64,000 bases of DNA from Crocodylus rhombifer (taxonomy: Eukaryota; Chordata; Crocodylia; Crocodylidae), in NCBI GenBank assembly GCA_038503035.1, contig JAVSML010024230.1:161023-225022 (forward strand), read 5' to 3'. A program made the translations under genes and the position numbers. Below the pieces are notes generated by a model, which saw only the letters and a list, made by a program, of their open reading frames with translations, made no database searches and was not told the DNA's origin. Positions 12,726 to 23,362 of the stretch are shown here, in pieces. How positions within the stretch are numbered: position 1 is the first letter of the stretch; every line of letters begins with the position of its first letter.

Positions 12726-13820
12726 TCCTGTACTGTGGCCTGGAGCTTCTCCATCTGGTGTGCCAGAAACCCCAGTAGGGAGCAGACCCCACAAGGGGAG
12801 GTGGCCATGCTCCCAGCCACTCCTCAGTTTGGTGGGGACCCTCCTGAAGTTGTCTCCGCTTCAATAAAGTTGTTGAACACAGTGTGTACTTGTGTTTTCC
12901 CCACCAGTGGTCATGCTTGTGATCCTATGGGCAATTGATTCGTTGGTTCCCCTAGTTGTCAGGCCTCATGTGGGGTTGAGGTTTAACAAGCATATCCCCA
13001 ATGCTCTGAGTGACCTTTCTCACCCTGGGAACATGTCCCCCGCCCTTTGTCTCTGCATCTTCCCCACTGGTCCAGGGTGGCTTGCTTCTGCTTCTTGGGG
13101 ATGGGAGCTTTGGAGCGAGAGAGGGGCTTCTTTTGGGGCATGCTCCCACTGGTTCCAGGCTAGGGAGGAACAAAAGCAAGGGGGTGCAGCATTGCTGTGG
13201 TGGTGAAATGTTTCTCATCCTTGCCCTTGCTGACCTGCTTTCAGTAATGCTGGCAGGTAGCATACCTGGGATCATCTTCCAACTCAGAATGATCCCACAC
13301 TACACTACCCGCCTGCTTCTAGGTTGCAGCTGAAAATCCTTTCTTATCCCCCTCCTCACCAGGCAGAGGCACAACAACAGGAAGACCTGAGCCACCTGCC
13401 CTGACAACCTCCTCCAAGGTGACTTCTGGAGAAGGAGACTTGCCTCTAGAAGAACTATGTGAGGTGTGGAGCACAAACTCAGATTCTCCCTCCTTCCCCA
13501 GAATTTCCTTTGCTATGGCCCTCAGCTCCTCTGCTTCCAGATCCAGCTTCTCCTCTGGCACTCAAAGGCTTACTCTGGGAACTGAAATTGAAGTGGAGAA
13601 TGTCATACTGCTGCTGGTTGTGGTTACTTATGTTACTGATGGTGCCTCAGGTGCAGACACAGCTCCAACCTCCTTCCTCTCACTAGCAGCAGAAGGCTCC
13701 TCACTACCAGGAAAGAGATTATGTCTATGTTTGGGGATCAGTGGGACTTGCAGCTCTCTCTCTGCCCCCTCTCCCTCCCCTGGCAGAAAACCTGGCACCT
13801 GCCTTTCCAGCACACTTTAT
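12726..13820 (-). other. Segment between two CR1 copies; possible CR1 5' region or ORF1 remnant
   Basis: This lies directly upstream (minus strand) of the CR1 endonuclease and directly downstream of the 3' end of the next CR1. Minus-strand frames at 13319-13561 (80 codons, Glu/Leu-rich) and 12952-13275 (107 codons, Pro/Ser/Arg-rich) have low complexity and no domain I recognise. It could be the ORF1/5' part of the neighbouring CR1 or unrelated host sequence. Confidence 0.3.
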
Positions 13821-15150
13821 AGTTTCATAGTTTCTAGGGTCAGAAGGGACCTGAGTAGATCATCTAGTCTGACCCCCCGCCATGGCAGGAAACAATACTG
13901 AGGTCATACAACCCCAGCAAGATGTTCATCCAACCTCCTCTTAAAAACTCCCCGGGTAGGAGCCAGGACCACCTCTCTTGGAAGTTGGTTCCAGATCCTA
14001 GCTGCCCTGACCGTGAGGTAGTGCTTCCTGATATTTAGCCTAAACCTGCCCTCTGCCAGCTTGTGACCATTATTCCTGGTCACTCCTGGTGGTGCATGGG
14101 GGGAACAGTGACTCCGCTAGTGCCCGCTGATCCCCGCCTGACTAGTTTATAACAGGCCACTAGACCCCCCCCTCAGCCTTCTCTTTTGGAGGCTGAACAG
14201 GTTCAGGTCCCGTAGCATCTCCTCATAGGGCCTGCCCTGCTGTCCCCAATCATGTGAGTGGCCCTCCTCTGGACCCTCTCCATGCTGTCCACATCCCTCT
14301 TGAAGTGTGGCACCCAGACCTGGACGCAGTACTCCAGTTGCAGCCTGACCAGTGCTGCATCGAGGGGGACGATCACCTCTTTGGACCTGCTTGAGATGCA
14401 TCTGTGGATGCATGACAAGGTACGGTTGGCCTTCCTGACTGCCGACCCACACCGCCGGCCCATGTTCATCTTGGAGTCAATTATAACTCCAAGATCCTTT
14501 TCCGCCTCCGTGCTGACAACAGGGGAGTTCCCCAACCTGTAGGTATGGTGCTGGTTGTTCCTCCCCAGGTGCATCACCTTGCACTTGTCTGTGTTGAATC
14601 CCATCCTATTCACATCTGCCCACCCTTGTAGCCTGTCTAGGTCTGATTGAAGCCTGATGCTACCTTCTAGTGTGCCAACATCACCCCACATCTTAGTGTC
14701 ATCAGCAAATTTGAACAGGGTGTTTTTTACCCCCTCGTCCAAGTCACTGATGAAGAAGTTGAACTGTGCGGGCCCGAGGACCGAGCCCTGCAGAACCCCA
14801 CTGCCCACGTCCTTCCAGGTTGAGAATGATCCATCCACTACCACGCTCTGGGTGCGGTCCTCCAGCCAGTTGGTGACCCAATTGACTGTGTGGGTGTCGA
14901 CACCACAATCCCCCAGTTTCTTAATGAGAACGGGGTGAGAGACAGTGTCGAAGGCCTTCTGGAAGTCCAGGAAGACTATGTCCACTGCTACCCCCGCATC
15001 TAATGATCTGGTAATCTGATCATAGAAGGCCACCAGGTTGATCTGGCAGGACCTGCCACTGATGAACCCATGTTGGTTGCCCCTAAGCATACAGTTCCCT
15101 GCTGGCCCCTCATGGATGTGTGCCAGCATAATTTTATCAAACAGGTTGCC
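13821..15150 (-). pseudogene. CR1 LINE 3' half with 308-codon reverse transcriptase frame
   Basis: A single uninterrupted minus-strand frame (15129-14203) covers RT from [10 protein letters not shown] through IVFLDFQKAFDTVSH, QGSVLGPAQFN, the catalytic [10 protein letters not shown] (FADD intact), KCKVMHLGRNN and KANRTLSCIHRCISSRS, to VQRRATHMI. A frameshift follows and the rest of the tail reads in a neighbouring frame to about 14150. The CR1 3' untranslated end (TTTCATAGTTTCTAGGGTC on the plus strand near 13821) is present, so this copy is 5'-truncated but 3'-complete. It is close in sequence to the copy at 30805-32831, which suggests the same subfamily. Confidence 0.92.
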
Positions 15151-15599
15151 TAGGTTTATGATGTTTGGTATGCTGCAAAATGTGTGCCTGTGTCTGTGTC
15201 TATTTGTAGTATATGTAATATATGTTGTGCTTTCCTGAACAGTGATGACACACCGTCAGGGAAAACACAGATTTGCTTTTGTGGAAGGAAAAAAAAGACA
15301 GGCTAACTGGAACAAGTAAGAGGATTTTGGGGAAAGAATGAGCTTAAATGAATGGATAATAATGATTGTAGCCAAGAGTAAATAGGAAAAGATTGGATAG
15401 AACTTGGTGGCAAGAGACTACCTACTACCAAGCCAGAGTCCTTCAGATCCTACTACTGCAACCGAGAGACAGACAGACAGCTTACAAAAGGCACACAGAT
15501 GAATTCATACACAGCCTTATATGTTTTTTCTATGTCCCTCCCCCAAAGCACTGTCATTGGAAGGGAATTCAGAGAAAGACCAAAGTCACTGGCCAGTCA
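15151..15599. other. Unassigned sequence
   Basis: AT-rich, with a (TGTG)-like patch at 15180-15230 and no supportable gene or repeat family. Confidence 0.4.
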
Positions 15600-15812
15600 C
15601 AGCAGTCTTTCCATCCCTCTTTTCAGTTTCTGTTTCTTGCACATCCACCTTTTGAATCTCTAAATCTTTTCCAAATCAATTCAGAGGCTTCAATTTGATT
15701 TGGAGTTTTTTATGGGTCTCTTGATTTGATTCGAATTTGAAGATTCAGCCGCTGAATCAGGCTGAATGTCTCCAAATTGAAGCAGCTACCGAAGCCTCTC
15801 ACAGCCCTACTG
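15600..15812. repeat. hAT-like nonautonomous element fragment (right end)
   Basis: Contains TTCCAAATCAATTCAGAGGC, GATTTGATTCGAATTTG and GATTCAGCCGCTGAATC, and ends CACAGCCCT near 15810. It matches the right half of the element at 48550-49345 in order and composition. The left end is missing. Confidence 0.55.
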
Positions 15813-16763
15813 TCAAACTCAGTACCCTACAGAATCTAACAATCTATTTAGATGTTTTTGAAAACCTTTTTAAGGGGCTTCTAAGAAATTTTAAACAGCA
15901 CCTCCTCTTGAACAATAATGAAGTCTGTTTTAGGAGCAGTCAGTTTTATAATGGTCCTATCATATTTACCAGATCCAAGATAATTTCAGAATTAAGCTGT
16001 CTCCCCAATAACTTGATTCTACCCATGGACAATTTATAAATATGTGATAATTTTATATGTATACAATCTAATTAGTGGAGAGCTGTCTTAAATTCCCCCC
16101 TCTTATTGATGAGACAGGGAAAGCATTAGCAGGGGAGCAAGCAGTGGGAAGACAGGTGGTCGGAACATTGAGATGCCTGACCTCCCCACCTGTTGTCCCC
16201 AACAACTCACTTCCTACCACTTGTGCCCCTCCACTTGCCTTCCCTTACCCATGCTCACCTGTTCCTGTCCCCTCCTTCACAGTGCCTGCACACCCCTGTG
16301 CTTGCATCCCTACAATGACTGTCCCCTCCCACCCACTTGCCTGTCCTTACTTGGCCTCCCCTGCTGCCTCCAGCCACTCTTTACCCTGAACTGTAGCTCA
16401 AGCTCTGTCCCTGCCCCTCCTCTGATCTGGGACATGGAGCACATACTGCCTCTGGCCCCCACTCAGCCAAGCAACAGCAGTTGCAGAGGCAGCAGCTTCA
16501 GCTCTTGCCCTGAGACAGAGAGAGCACTGGAGCAGGACAGTGGCTGAGATGTTGACTTGGAGCTGAAGCCAGATCTAGAGTTGTAGTAGCCACTTGGCTT
16601 CCTCCACACTGGTACTTGAATCCAAGATGAGTTTATTTTTTCTATGTTGAATGGGAAAACCACCCTCATCTTGCATTTGAATTATGTCACCTCTAATTCC
16701 CAGCATGCCTTGCTAAAATTAAATAAATTCAATTTACTTTATTTTTCATTTTTTTAGAGGAAT
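15813..16763. other. Unassigned sequence with a C/T-rich block
   Basis: 16160-16550 is rich in CCC/CCT triplets. It gives proline-, serine- and cysteine-rich open frames in two plus frames, which is what low-complexity C-rich DNA produces by chance. No gene is supported. Confidence 0.4.
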
Positions 16764-16859
16764 GATAAATAAATATTGCCTACCAATGTTCATTCAGACA
16801 TATCAAGGTATAAAGCTTGGTATATCTGGATGAACATTGGTAAGCAATGCTTATTTATT
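16764..16859. repeat. Long hairpin: 44-bp inverted repeat with 8-nt loop
   Basis: Arm 16764-16807 pairs with arm 16816-16859 around the loop GTATAAAG. About 37 of 44 positions are complementary; the differences seen are transitions, so several become G:U pairs in RNA. The shape fits a palindromic MITE remnant or a microRNA-precursor-like fold. No transcription evidence can be drawn from sequence alone. Confidence 0.65.
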
Positions 16860-17108
16860 AGTCCATGTTGTATCAGTATTTCTTTGCTATTTGACCACAT
16901 GAGATGTAGTTTTTACATCTTCATTTTGAATAAAATTTCTGAGGGAGCAGGGGGAAGTTTGAAAAAAAAACAGTTTTACATCCACAATATTAGAAGAAAA
17001 CTCTTTGTTTTTTCAAGAATATTCTTGTTATTGCCCTGCCCTCACACTTTTTTCTTTAACATGGAAATCAATATTTAGAACTCCAGTTGTACATAAAATC
17101 CACATTAT

Positions 17109-17579
17109 TGTTGGTGACACTGGGCATAACCCTGGGTAACTCAGAGGGATGGAAGACCACGAGTGTCGAGGAAGTCCTTCTGCTCCAGGCTCAGAAGAGC
17201 CAAAGCCCCCCCTTGCCCAACCTTTGCAACCCTGTCTCTGGTGCCTGCAAATCTCCTGTCCTTCTGGAAAGCAGGCGAGCTAAAACTTTTATCTGTGGAA
17301 TGCAAGGGCACCACTCAGAGAGAGAGAGGAGGAGGAAAAGGGAAGAAAGAGGGGGGCCAGCGGGTGGAAAATCACTGACAGTGAAACTGACCGGGGTATA
17401 AAGATCTCGCTGTTGCAGGGTTAGGTGTGCAGGATTTGAGACAATACAGTCTCCCTGTGCCTTTTACTTGAGCTCAAATAAACTCTGTCTGCTTCTCCCC
17501 CAGTGTGTTTATTTGGCACGACACACACCGGGCAATGAACCCAATTGTTGCCTCCCTTGGGCACCTTGTGCCGACAACA
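17109..17579 (+). repeat. 5' LTR of ERV-A
   Basis: Begins TGTTGGTGAC and ends CGACAACA (TG...CA). A TATAAAG box is at 17397-17403 and the AATAAA signal at 17477-17482, so U3, R and U5 are in the normal order. U5 ends with CTTGTGCCGACAACA directly before the primer site. A 129-codon-type open frame crossing this LTR is a chance frame. Confidence 0.95.
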
Positions 17580-17583
17580 GTTT

Positions 17584-17601
17584 TGGCGCCCAACGTGGGG
17601 C
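17584..17601 (+). promoter_or_regulatory. Primer binding site of ERV-A, tRNA-Lys(1,2) type
   Basis: TGGCGCCCAACGTGGGGC lies 4 nt after the LTR. It matches the complement of the 3' end of tRNA-Lys(1,2), the primer of several lentiviruses, foamy viruses and type D retroviruses. Most gammaretrovirus-like elements use Pro, Gln or other tRNAs, so the pairing of this primer with a gamma-type pol is worth noting. Confidence 0.85.
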
Positions 17602-17819
17602 TCGAGGCTAACATTTCACCTTGCCCAGATCCCTCCTGGGGTCGACGACCTGCGACAACAACCAACGCCCAGCGCGCACCGGTGGTTTCATCAGGGGCCT
17701 CGGCAGAGATGTGGTTTGATCGACCCTGGAGGGCACAACGGTGCAACGCGCTCTAATAGTGGAGAAGCGATCGTGGGCTACGGTGTGAAACCAGTCCCTC
17801 GGATAAGGTAGGATAAGCT

Positions 17820-17898
17820 CAGAGCATTGTCTGTTAAGACCTGGGGATGCCCAGTGTCTCCCTGTAGGACCTGGGGACACCCAGTGTCTCCCTGGAGT
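17820..17898 (+). repeat. Short tandem repeat in ERV-A leader
   Basis: Two copies of a unit of about 30 bp (GACCTGGGG..CCCAGTGTCTCCCTG) lie just before the gag start. It may be part of the leader or packaging region. It has no coding role. Confidence 0.5.
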
Positions 17899-19315
17899 AT
17901 GGGCAGGGACAGAGTATGGTTGGCAGGGTACGGTGTACACCCATAGAATGCATTCTGACTAATTGGAAACTGTTTAAGTCAGATCCAATGACTAAAAATG
18001 ATCTTAAAAGGTTCTGTACAGTGAAATGGCCTCAATATCAACTGGAGGATCAGGAAAGGTGGCCTCCGGAAGGGTCAAATTAACTACAATACAATTCTCC
18101 AATTACTCCTGTTTTGTCAGCGGACGGGTAAGTAGAATGAACATTTGTATGCACAATTGTTTATGGCTTTATGCAACAAGACAGATATTTTGCAGAAGTG
18201 TAATTTGACTCCGATAGGATCAGTAGTTGTTAGTGTTGAGTCTCAGCATTCCCCCCCCCATTACTGTAATGTCAGAGTCGGCGTCCCCTTCGGCTTTAAC
18301 ACCTCCACCATATAAAGATCAGATGCCCCCGATTCCAGAGATTTCTCCCTCAGTGGGATTTTACCCTTTACCTACTGAAACTGTATTAGCCCGGCCTGGG
18401 GCAGATGGGCGTGCAGCCCAGACCATGCAAGTATATACCCATGTACCTTTTAACCCAATGGACCTGGCGGCTTTTAAAGCACAGGCTGGAGAATCTTCAA
18501 CTAGCCCGAGTAAGTTTATCTCTGTCTTTGAGGGATGTTTAGCTAGTCACAAGCCTGACTGGGATGATTGTAATATCCTTATGTGAACCTTATTATCTGA
18601 AGTAGAGCGGAATCAAGTTATTTCCAAAGCCAGGGAGGAAGCACAGCGGAGGCATGAAAGGGATCCTGTCAATGTTCCTGTTCCGGCAGATGTGGTTCCC
18701 CTAGCAGACCCTAGATGGGACCCTAACAATCCTGTGAATCATACCTGTCTTACCTCTTACAAAGAACTGCTTATTCATGGGCTCAGGCACTTGGCTGTCT
18801 GACATAATAATTGGGCAAAGCCGTATGAAATAGTACAGGAGCCGAAGGAAAGTCCCGTTGCATTCCTACAGCGCATCCAGGACGCCATTCGGCAAAATAC
18901 CAGTGCAGACCCTGATGATCAGGCGATGGAGGCAATTATAAAGGGTATTTTTACCAGCCGTGCAGCCCCTGATATAAAGAGGAAGTTACAAAAGAAGGAA
19001 GACTTAATGGGTATGTCTGTAGCACAAATCCTGGAAACTGCAAACAGGGCGTATACTCTCAGAGAAGGAGAAAAGGACAAGAGACAAGTTAGAATGCTAG
19101 TAGCAGCAGTACAGACCGGAGTCAGAGAAAGGCCACAAGAAGGTGGGAGAGGCAGAGGTATAAGGGGTCGTGGGCGCGGGCGCCTTGGCCCACAAGAAAG
19201 ACACCTGGGACGGAACCAGTGTGCCTTATTCTGGCAAGAGGGACACTGGAAGAATGAATGCCCAGAGAAAGGGAGAGACTTCACTCCTGTAATGACAGCT
19301 GAAGGACAGGAGTAG
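17899..19315 (+). pseudogene. ERV-A gag (matrix, PPPY, capsid, one zinc knuckle)
   Basis: Matrix-like sequence begins near 17940 (TPIECILTNWKLF). Two ATGs at 17899 and 17916 lie in different frames, and only the second is in frame with the visible matrix. A late-domain PPPY follows near 18305. Capsid starts around 18440 (VPFNPMDLAAFK). The major-homology-like segment is near 18855 (FLQRIQDAIRQN). A basic Arg/Gly stretch precedes a knuckle near 19219-19262 with CALFWQEGHWKNEC, in which the second Cys is Phe. Breaks: stops in the matrix, TGA at 18584 (Trp expected) and TGA near 18800. Gag ends in TAG at 19313-19315. Confidence 0.9.
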
Positions 19316-19345
19316 GGGTGTCAGGGGAAACAGACCACCCCACCC
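19313..19345 (+). promoter_or_regulatory. Gag UAG stop with gammaretrovirus-type readthrough context
   Basis: The gag frame ends TAG followed by GGGGTGTCAGGGG, and the protease frame continues in the same frame. In gammaretroviruses the UAG is suppressed with help from a G-rich purine spacer and a downstream pseudoknot. The codon, the +1 G and the C/G-rich downstream run all match that arrangement. The pseudoknot itself was not folded. Confidence 0.7.
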
Positions 19346-19840
19346 CCGGAACCCCGAGTAAAAATGCGGGTGGGGAATTCAGAAATTGATTTTTTGATAG
19401 ACTCCGGGGCAGCGCAGACCGCTGTAAATCAACCTCTTCAACTTCCCGTAGCGGACTCTCTCACCATGGTGAGTGCCATGGGAAAAAAGACTCAGTGCCC
19501 AGTGTATGCTCCTGCAGAATGTGCTCTGGGAGACCGGGCTCTTTCTCACAAATTAGTCTACCTTCCAGATTGCCCAACACCCCTGCTAGGACGAGACCTG
19601 CTTTGTCGATTAGGTGCATCACTTCATTTTACCCAGGATGAAATAACCCTCACATTGCCCCCTGAAAATGCATGGATAATGACCCTCACGGCTGAACCCT
19701 CGGCCATGAACGCTCCCCAGGAGTGGAACCAGTGGGAAGACCAGGTATACCCTTTGGTGTGGGCAGAGGGGGTCCCTGGAAAGGCTACATATCAAACCCC
19801 CATTAATATCCAACTACTGCCAGAAAAAGGTCCAGTATGA
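19316..19840 (+). pseudogene. ERV-A protease and start of reverse transcriptase
   Basis: In frame with gag. The retropepsin active site FLIDSGAAQTAV has its catalytic Asp codon at 19400-19402, and the GRDLL segment near 19590 corresponds to the conserved second half. The frame is interrupted by TGA at 19838 where a Trp codon would fit. It then goes on, still in the same frame, into the RT N-terminus (SILRECQSAWNTPILPV). Confidence 0.9.
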
Positions 19841-20857
19841 ATCAAGCAGTACCCAATCAAAAGGGAAGCCAGAGAGGGACTGCAGGAGACTATAGACCGT
19901 TTCCTAAAGTACAGCATACTGCGAGAGTGTCAGTCAGCCTGGAACACTCCTATCTTGCCGGTACTGAAGCCTGATGGCACATATTGACTGGTGCAGGACC
20001 TAAGGGCGGTTAAGGAACGGGTTAAAACTATTCATCCTCTCGTCCCAAACCCATATACCTTGCTGGCCTCCATAGGGGGGCAGTATACTCCTTTCTCAGT
20101 TCTTGATTTGAAAGACGCTTTCTTTACGATTCCAGTTGACCCCCCCTCTCAGGAGATATTCTCTTTTGAATGGGAGGACAGAAAAAGGGTTAAGAAACAA
20201 GTTTGTTGGACAGTATTAGCCCAGGGATTTAAGAACTCCCCTACCCTTTTCGGCCAGTCCTTAGCTAAAGACTTGGAGGAGTGGAATAATGAGCATGAAG
20301 TTCTCTTGTTACAATACGTGGATGATTTATTAATTGCTGCCATAGATTTAAACTCCTGCCTTAACACCACGGTAAGCCTCCTGAACTTTATTGGGCTTCG
20401 AGGATATTGGGTGGCTCGAAATAAAGCTCAAATTGCTCTCCCCAAAGTACGATACCTGGGATTTCACATACGACAGGGGGAGCGCCAGCTTTCAAGCGAG
20501 CGAAAGGAGGCTATATGCCAGGTTCCCACCCCAAGCAATCGTAAGCGGCTCAGGGCGTTCCTTGGCATGGCAGGTTTTTGCAGAATATGGATCCCTGAAT
20601 TTGGACTATGGGCAAAACCACTATATGACTGTGTGAAAGGGGCAGACCATGACCCCTTTTATTGGACTCCAGAAGCCGACAAGGCATTTAAGATACTAAA
20701 AAGGAAACTAATAGAAGCCCCCGCCCTGGGGTTACTGGACCTTTCTAAACCTTTCCAATTGTATGTGCATGAACAAAAAGGGATGGCTCTGGGAATGCTT
20801 ACTCAATTGTTGGGGGGTGTGGAAACGTCCCGTTGCTTATTTCTCCAAACAGCTTGA
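19841..20857 (+). pseudogene. ERV-A reverse transcriptase
   Basis: A TGA near 19985 (CGA expected) precedes a 288-codon frame from 19991. RT blocks: VQDLRAVKERV, SVLDLKDAFFTIPV (first catalytic Asp), LAQGFKNSPTLF, and QYVDDLLIAA with YVDD at 20315-20326. The connection follows (RAFLGMAGFCRIWIPEF, AKPLYDCV). A frameshift near 20815, in a run of six G after TT, drops the frame; the connection and RNase H then continue in the +1 frame. Similarity is to gammaretrovirus-like RT. Confidence 0.93.
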
Positions 20858-20897
20858 TCCAGTTGCTAAGGGATGGCCAGCGTGTTTATGAGCAGTT

Positions 20898-22445
20898 GTG
20901 GCAACTTCCCTAATACTTGAGGAAGCTGAAAAGTTAACGCTGGGAGGAGTCATGCAGGTGTATACCCCTCATATGGTCCAGGCTCTGCTAGACGCGAAGG
21001 GGGGTCTCTGGCTCACCCAGGCTCGAGTGGCTCGGTACCAAGCTAAGCTGTTGGAGAACCCTGAAGTGACTCTGCAGCCCTGCCCCTCCCTCAACCCGGC
21101 TACTCTCTTACCTGAAACGGAAGAACAAGAGCATAATTGTTTAGACATCATAGACACACAGTACTCCAGCCGTGCAGACCTACAGGATCAGCCACTTCTG
21201 AATGTTGATTGTGAGTGGTACACTGATGGCAGTAGCATTGCTGTAGAAGGGCAAAGGAGGGCAGGTTATGCTGTTGTGTCCCTCTATGACGTTGTTGAGG
21301 CCAAGGGTTTGCCCGCCGGAACTTCTGCTCAACTTGCTGAACTGGTGGCCCTGACCCGGGCGCTAGAACTGTCAAAAGGGAAACGGGTCAACATCTATAC
21401 CAACTCTAGGTATGGTTTTGGAGTACTGCATGCCCATGCTGGCCTATGGAAACAAAGGGGACTGCTGACAGTCCAAGGCTCCCCAGTGAAGTATGGACCC
21501 CAAATTCTCCGACTCCTGGAAGCTGTTCAACTTCCCTCGGAAGTGGCAGTAATGCACTGTAAGGCACATCAGAAAGAGGATCAAGATGTAGCCAGGGGTA
21601 ATGCCCGGGCAGACAGAGAAGCTAAAATTGCTGCCACCCTGAGGACGCCAAGACCTGCTGACATCCCTATGCATGCTCTCATTCCATCAGTGGGGGAGCT
21701 CCCGGATCCCCAGTACTCATATGAAGAAAAAGAACTAGCCGACAAGCTTGGTCTCCAAGAAAAGAAGGGATGGCTCTGCTCCACGGACGGGAGGATCCTC
21801 CTACCAAAGAGCCTGACCCAGCTGGTGTTACAATGGCTACATCAAACTACACACGCTGGAAAAGAAGCTCTCACTCAGTTGGTGAACAAATATTTTCTAA
21901 CCTCTGGACTTCGACCTCTGGCCTCCCAAATACAGGCCAGCTGTTCAATTTGTCAAAAGAATAACCCTCGACCCAGTCTCTCAGCAGCTCCAGCCACTTT
22001 GGAACCTACTCCAGGCCCCGGACTGGTTTGGCACATAGACTTTACTGAGTTCCCCCGAACTCAAGGATTTAAGTATCTCCTTGTTATAGTAGATCGATTC
22101 AGCAGATGGCCTGAAGCCTTTCCATATCGCAATTGTACAGCCAAGACTGTAGCTCTAAAATTCATCCGGGAAGTTATTCCCCACTTCGGACTTCCCCAGT
22201 GTATGGAATCTGACAACGGAACACATTTCACTTCAAAGATCATCCAAAACATCTCAGATGCCTTACAGATCCCCTGGAAACTCCATACTGCATGGCGACC
22301 ACAATCTAGTGGTGTAGTAGAATGTACAAATCAGGCCCTCAAGCATCATCTATCAAAGATCTGCCAGGAGGCCTCTCTGCGATGGCCTGATGCTTTGCCC
22401 CTTGCTTTGCTTCGTATCTGTGCCCCCTCCCCAAGGGAAGATTAG
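20898..22445 (+). pseudogene. ERV-A RNase H and integrase, 515-codon open frame
   Basis: The longest open frame of the window. RNase H shows WYTDGSS near 21217, a Glu in AELVAL, YTNSRYGFG (the third acidic residue is Asn: codon AAC at 21402-21404) and GNARAD. Integrase follows with an HHCC finger (HQTTHAGKEA, CSICQK) and the core triad Asp 22038-22040 (HIDF), Asp 22212-22214 (SDNG) and Glu 22320-22322. The RNase H catalytic Asp to Asn change would be inactivating. The frame ends with a frameshift near 22433, and the integrase C-terminus continues in another frame. Confidence 0.95.
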
Positions 22446-22782
22446 GGCTTAGCCCCTTTGAAATTATGTTTGGAAGGGTATGGCCTATGAACAGGACGCT
22501 GGTTCTAGCAGGGGAGTGGGAAATAGGATGTAGTATTTTGTCATGGTATATGTGCTCTCTGTCTGCTGTTCTTTCTTCTCTCCATAAGACTTGCAGCCTC
22601 TTCCTTTGGATGCTCCAGTCCACTCGTTACAACCAGGAGATTCCATGCTCATTCGTACCTGGAAGGATGAGCCCCTCCAAGAGAAGTGGAAAGGACCTCA
22701 CCCTGTCCTACTAGTTTCCCACACAGCGGCAAAGGTCGATGGACACAGGAACTGGATTCATCACGAGACAGACTTGGCATGA
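22446..22782 (+). pseudogene. ERV-A integrase C-terminal domain, frameshifted
   Basis: SPFEIMFGR is read in a shifted frame at 22455-22480. A second shift follows, after which 22591-22782 gives LQPGDSMLIRTWKDEPLQEK and a WKGPH segment, the SH3-like C-terminal domain of gammaretroviral integrase. It ends in TGA at 22780 and overlaps the env frame, which starts at 22686. Confidence 0.88.
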
Positions 22783-23354
22783 TCTTTCTCCCGGCGTACA
22801 GAGTGGGCCGGTTAGCCAAGCTATATCGTCAACTTTCTATGTTCCTTACAAAATTTGCTAATGACACTTTAGCTATTGAAAAGAGCCTTAACTCCGAGAT
22901 TTATCAACTTCGTTTATTATCTCTTCAAAACCCTCAGGCCCTAGATTATGTTTTAGCTTCTCAGGGCGGGATATGTGCTTTAATTGGGAACGAATGTTGT
23001 ACTTATGTCCCAGAAAATTCCCAAGGTATAAACAAACACATTTTGTCAGCTGAAAAGGCTTTTGAGTTGTGGAAAAGTCAGGAACGTGAACCCATTGTCT
23101 TTGATTCTCTCTGGAGCTGGTTGCCCAACCTCGGAGGCCTAGGAGCGGGCATCCTTCACATCCTGATCACCAGTGTTGTGTTGTGTTTAATTACTCTCCT
23201 CTTATTTGCGTGCTGTAACGCCCTCCTGCACAAAGTCTGTGCATCCCCCTCCCTGAGCGCCTCATTATACCCTTGCATTGAAGATTCCAATCCTCAAACA
23301 CTCAATTACTTTTTGTCTTCAGAATATGAGAAAACTCAGCCAAAACTTTGTTGA
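22686..23354 (+). CDS. ERV-A env remnant: TM subunit only, 222-codon open frame
   Basis: The first 30 or so codons are an alternative-frame reading of the integrase end. From about 22785 the frame matches a class I retroviral TM: YRVGRLAKLYRQLSMF, a heptad region, LQNPQALDYVLASQGG (immunosuppressive-like segment), then CALIGNECC, a CX6CC motif with Cys codons at 22974, 22995 and 22998. A hydrophobic membrane span follows (ILHILITSVVLCLITLLLF) and then a Cys-containing tail. The SU subunit, furin site and fusion peptide are absent, and no signal peptide is visible. The frame itself is uninterrupted. Whether it is translated is unknown; by family, a TM lacking fusion peptide and signal would not act as an envelope. 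Confidence 0.85.
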   Translation: MERTSPCPTSFPHSGKGRWTQELDSSRDRLGMIFLPAYRVGRLAKLYRQLSMFLTKFANDTLAIEKSLNSEIYQLRLLSLQNPQALDYVLASQGGICALIGNECCTYVPENSQGINKHILSAEKAFELWKSQEREPIVFDSLWSWLPNLGGLGAGILHILITSVVLCLITLLLFACCNALLHKVCASPSLSASLYPCIEDSNPQTLNYFLSSEYEKTQPKLC

Positions 23355-23362
23355 GTATTCTC

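Noticed and set aside
12952..13901. Frames of 80-160 codons on both strands
   Set aside because: Overlapping frames on opposite strands with low complexity; kept only as an unassigned segment.
16075..16547. Two overlapping plus-strand frames of 104 and 124 codons, Pro/Cys/Ser-rich
   Set aside because: C-rich low-complexity DNA; no conserved residues or splice context.
17087..17401. Open frames of 104 and 71 codons at the start of ERV-A, repeated at 23278-23667
   Set aside because: They lie in the LTRs and are repeated only because the LTRs are repeated; no domain and no start outside the U3.
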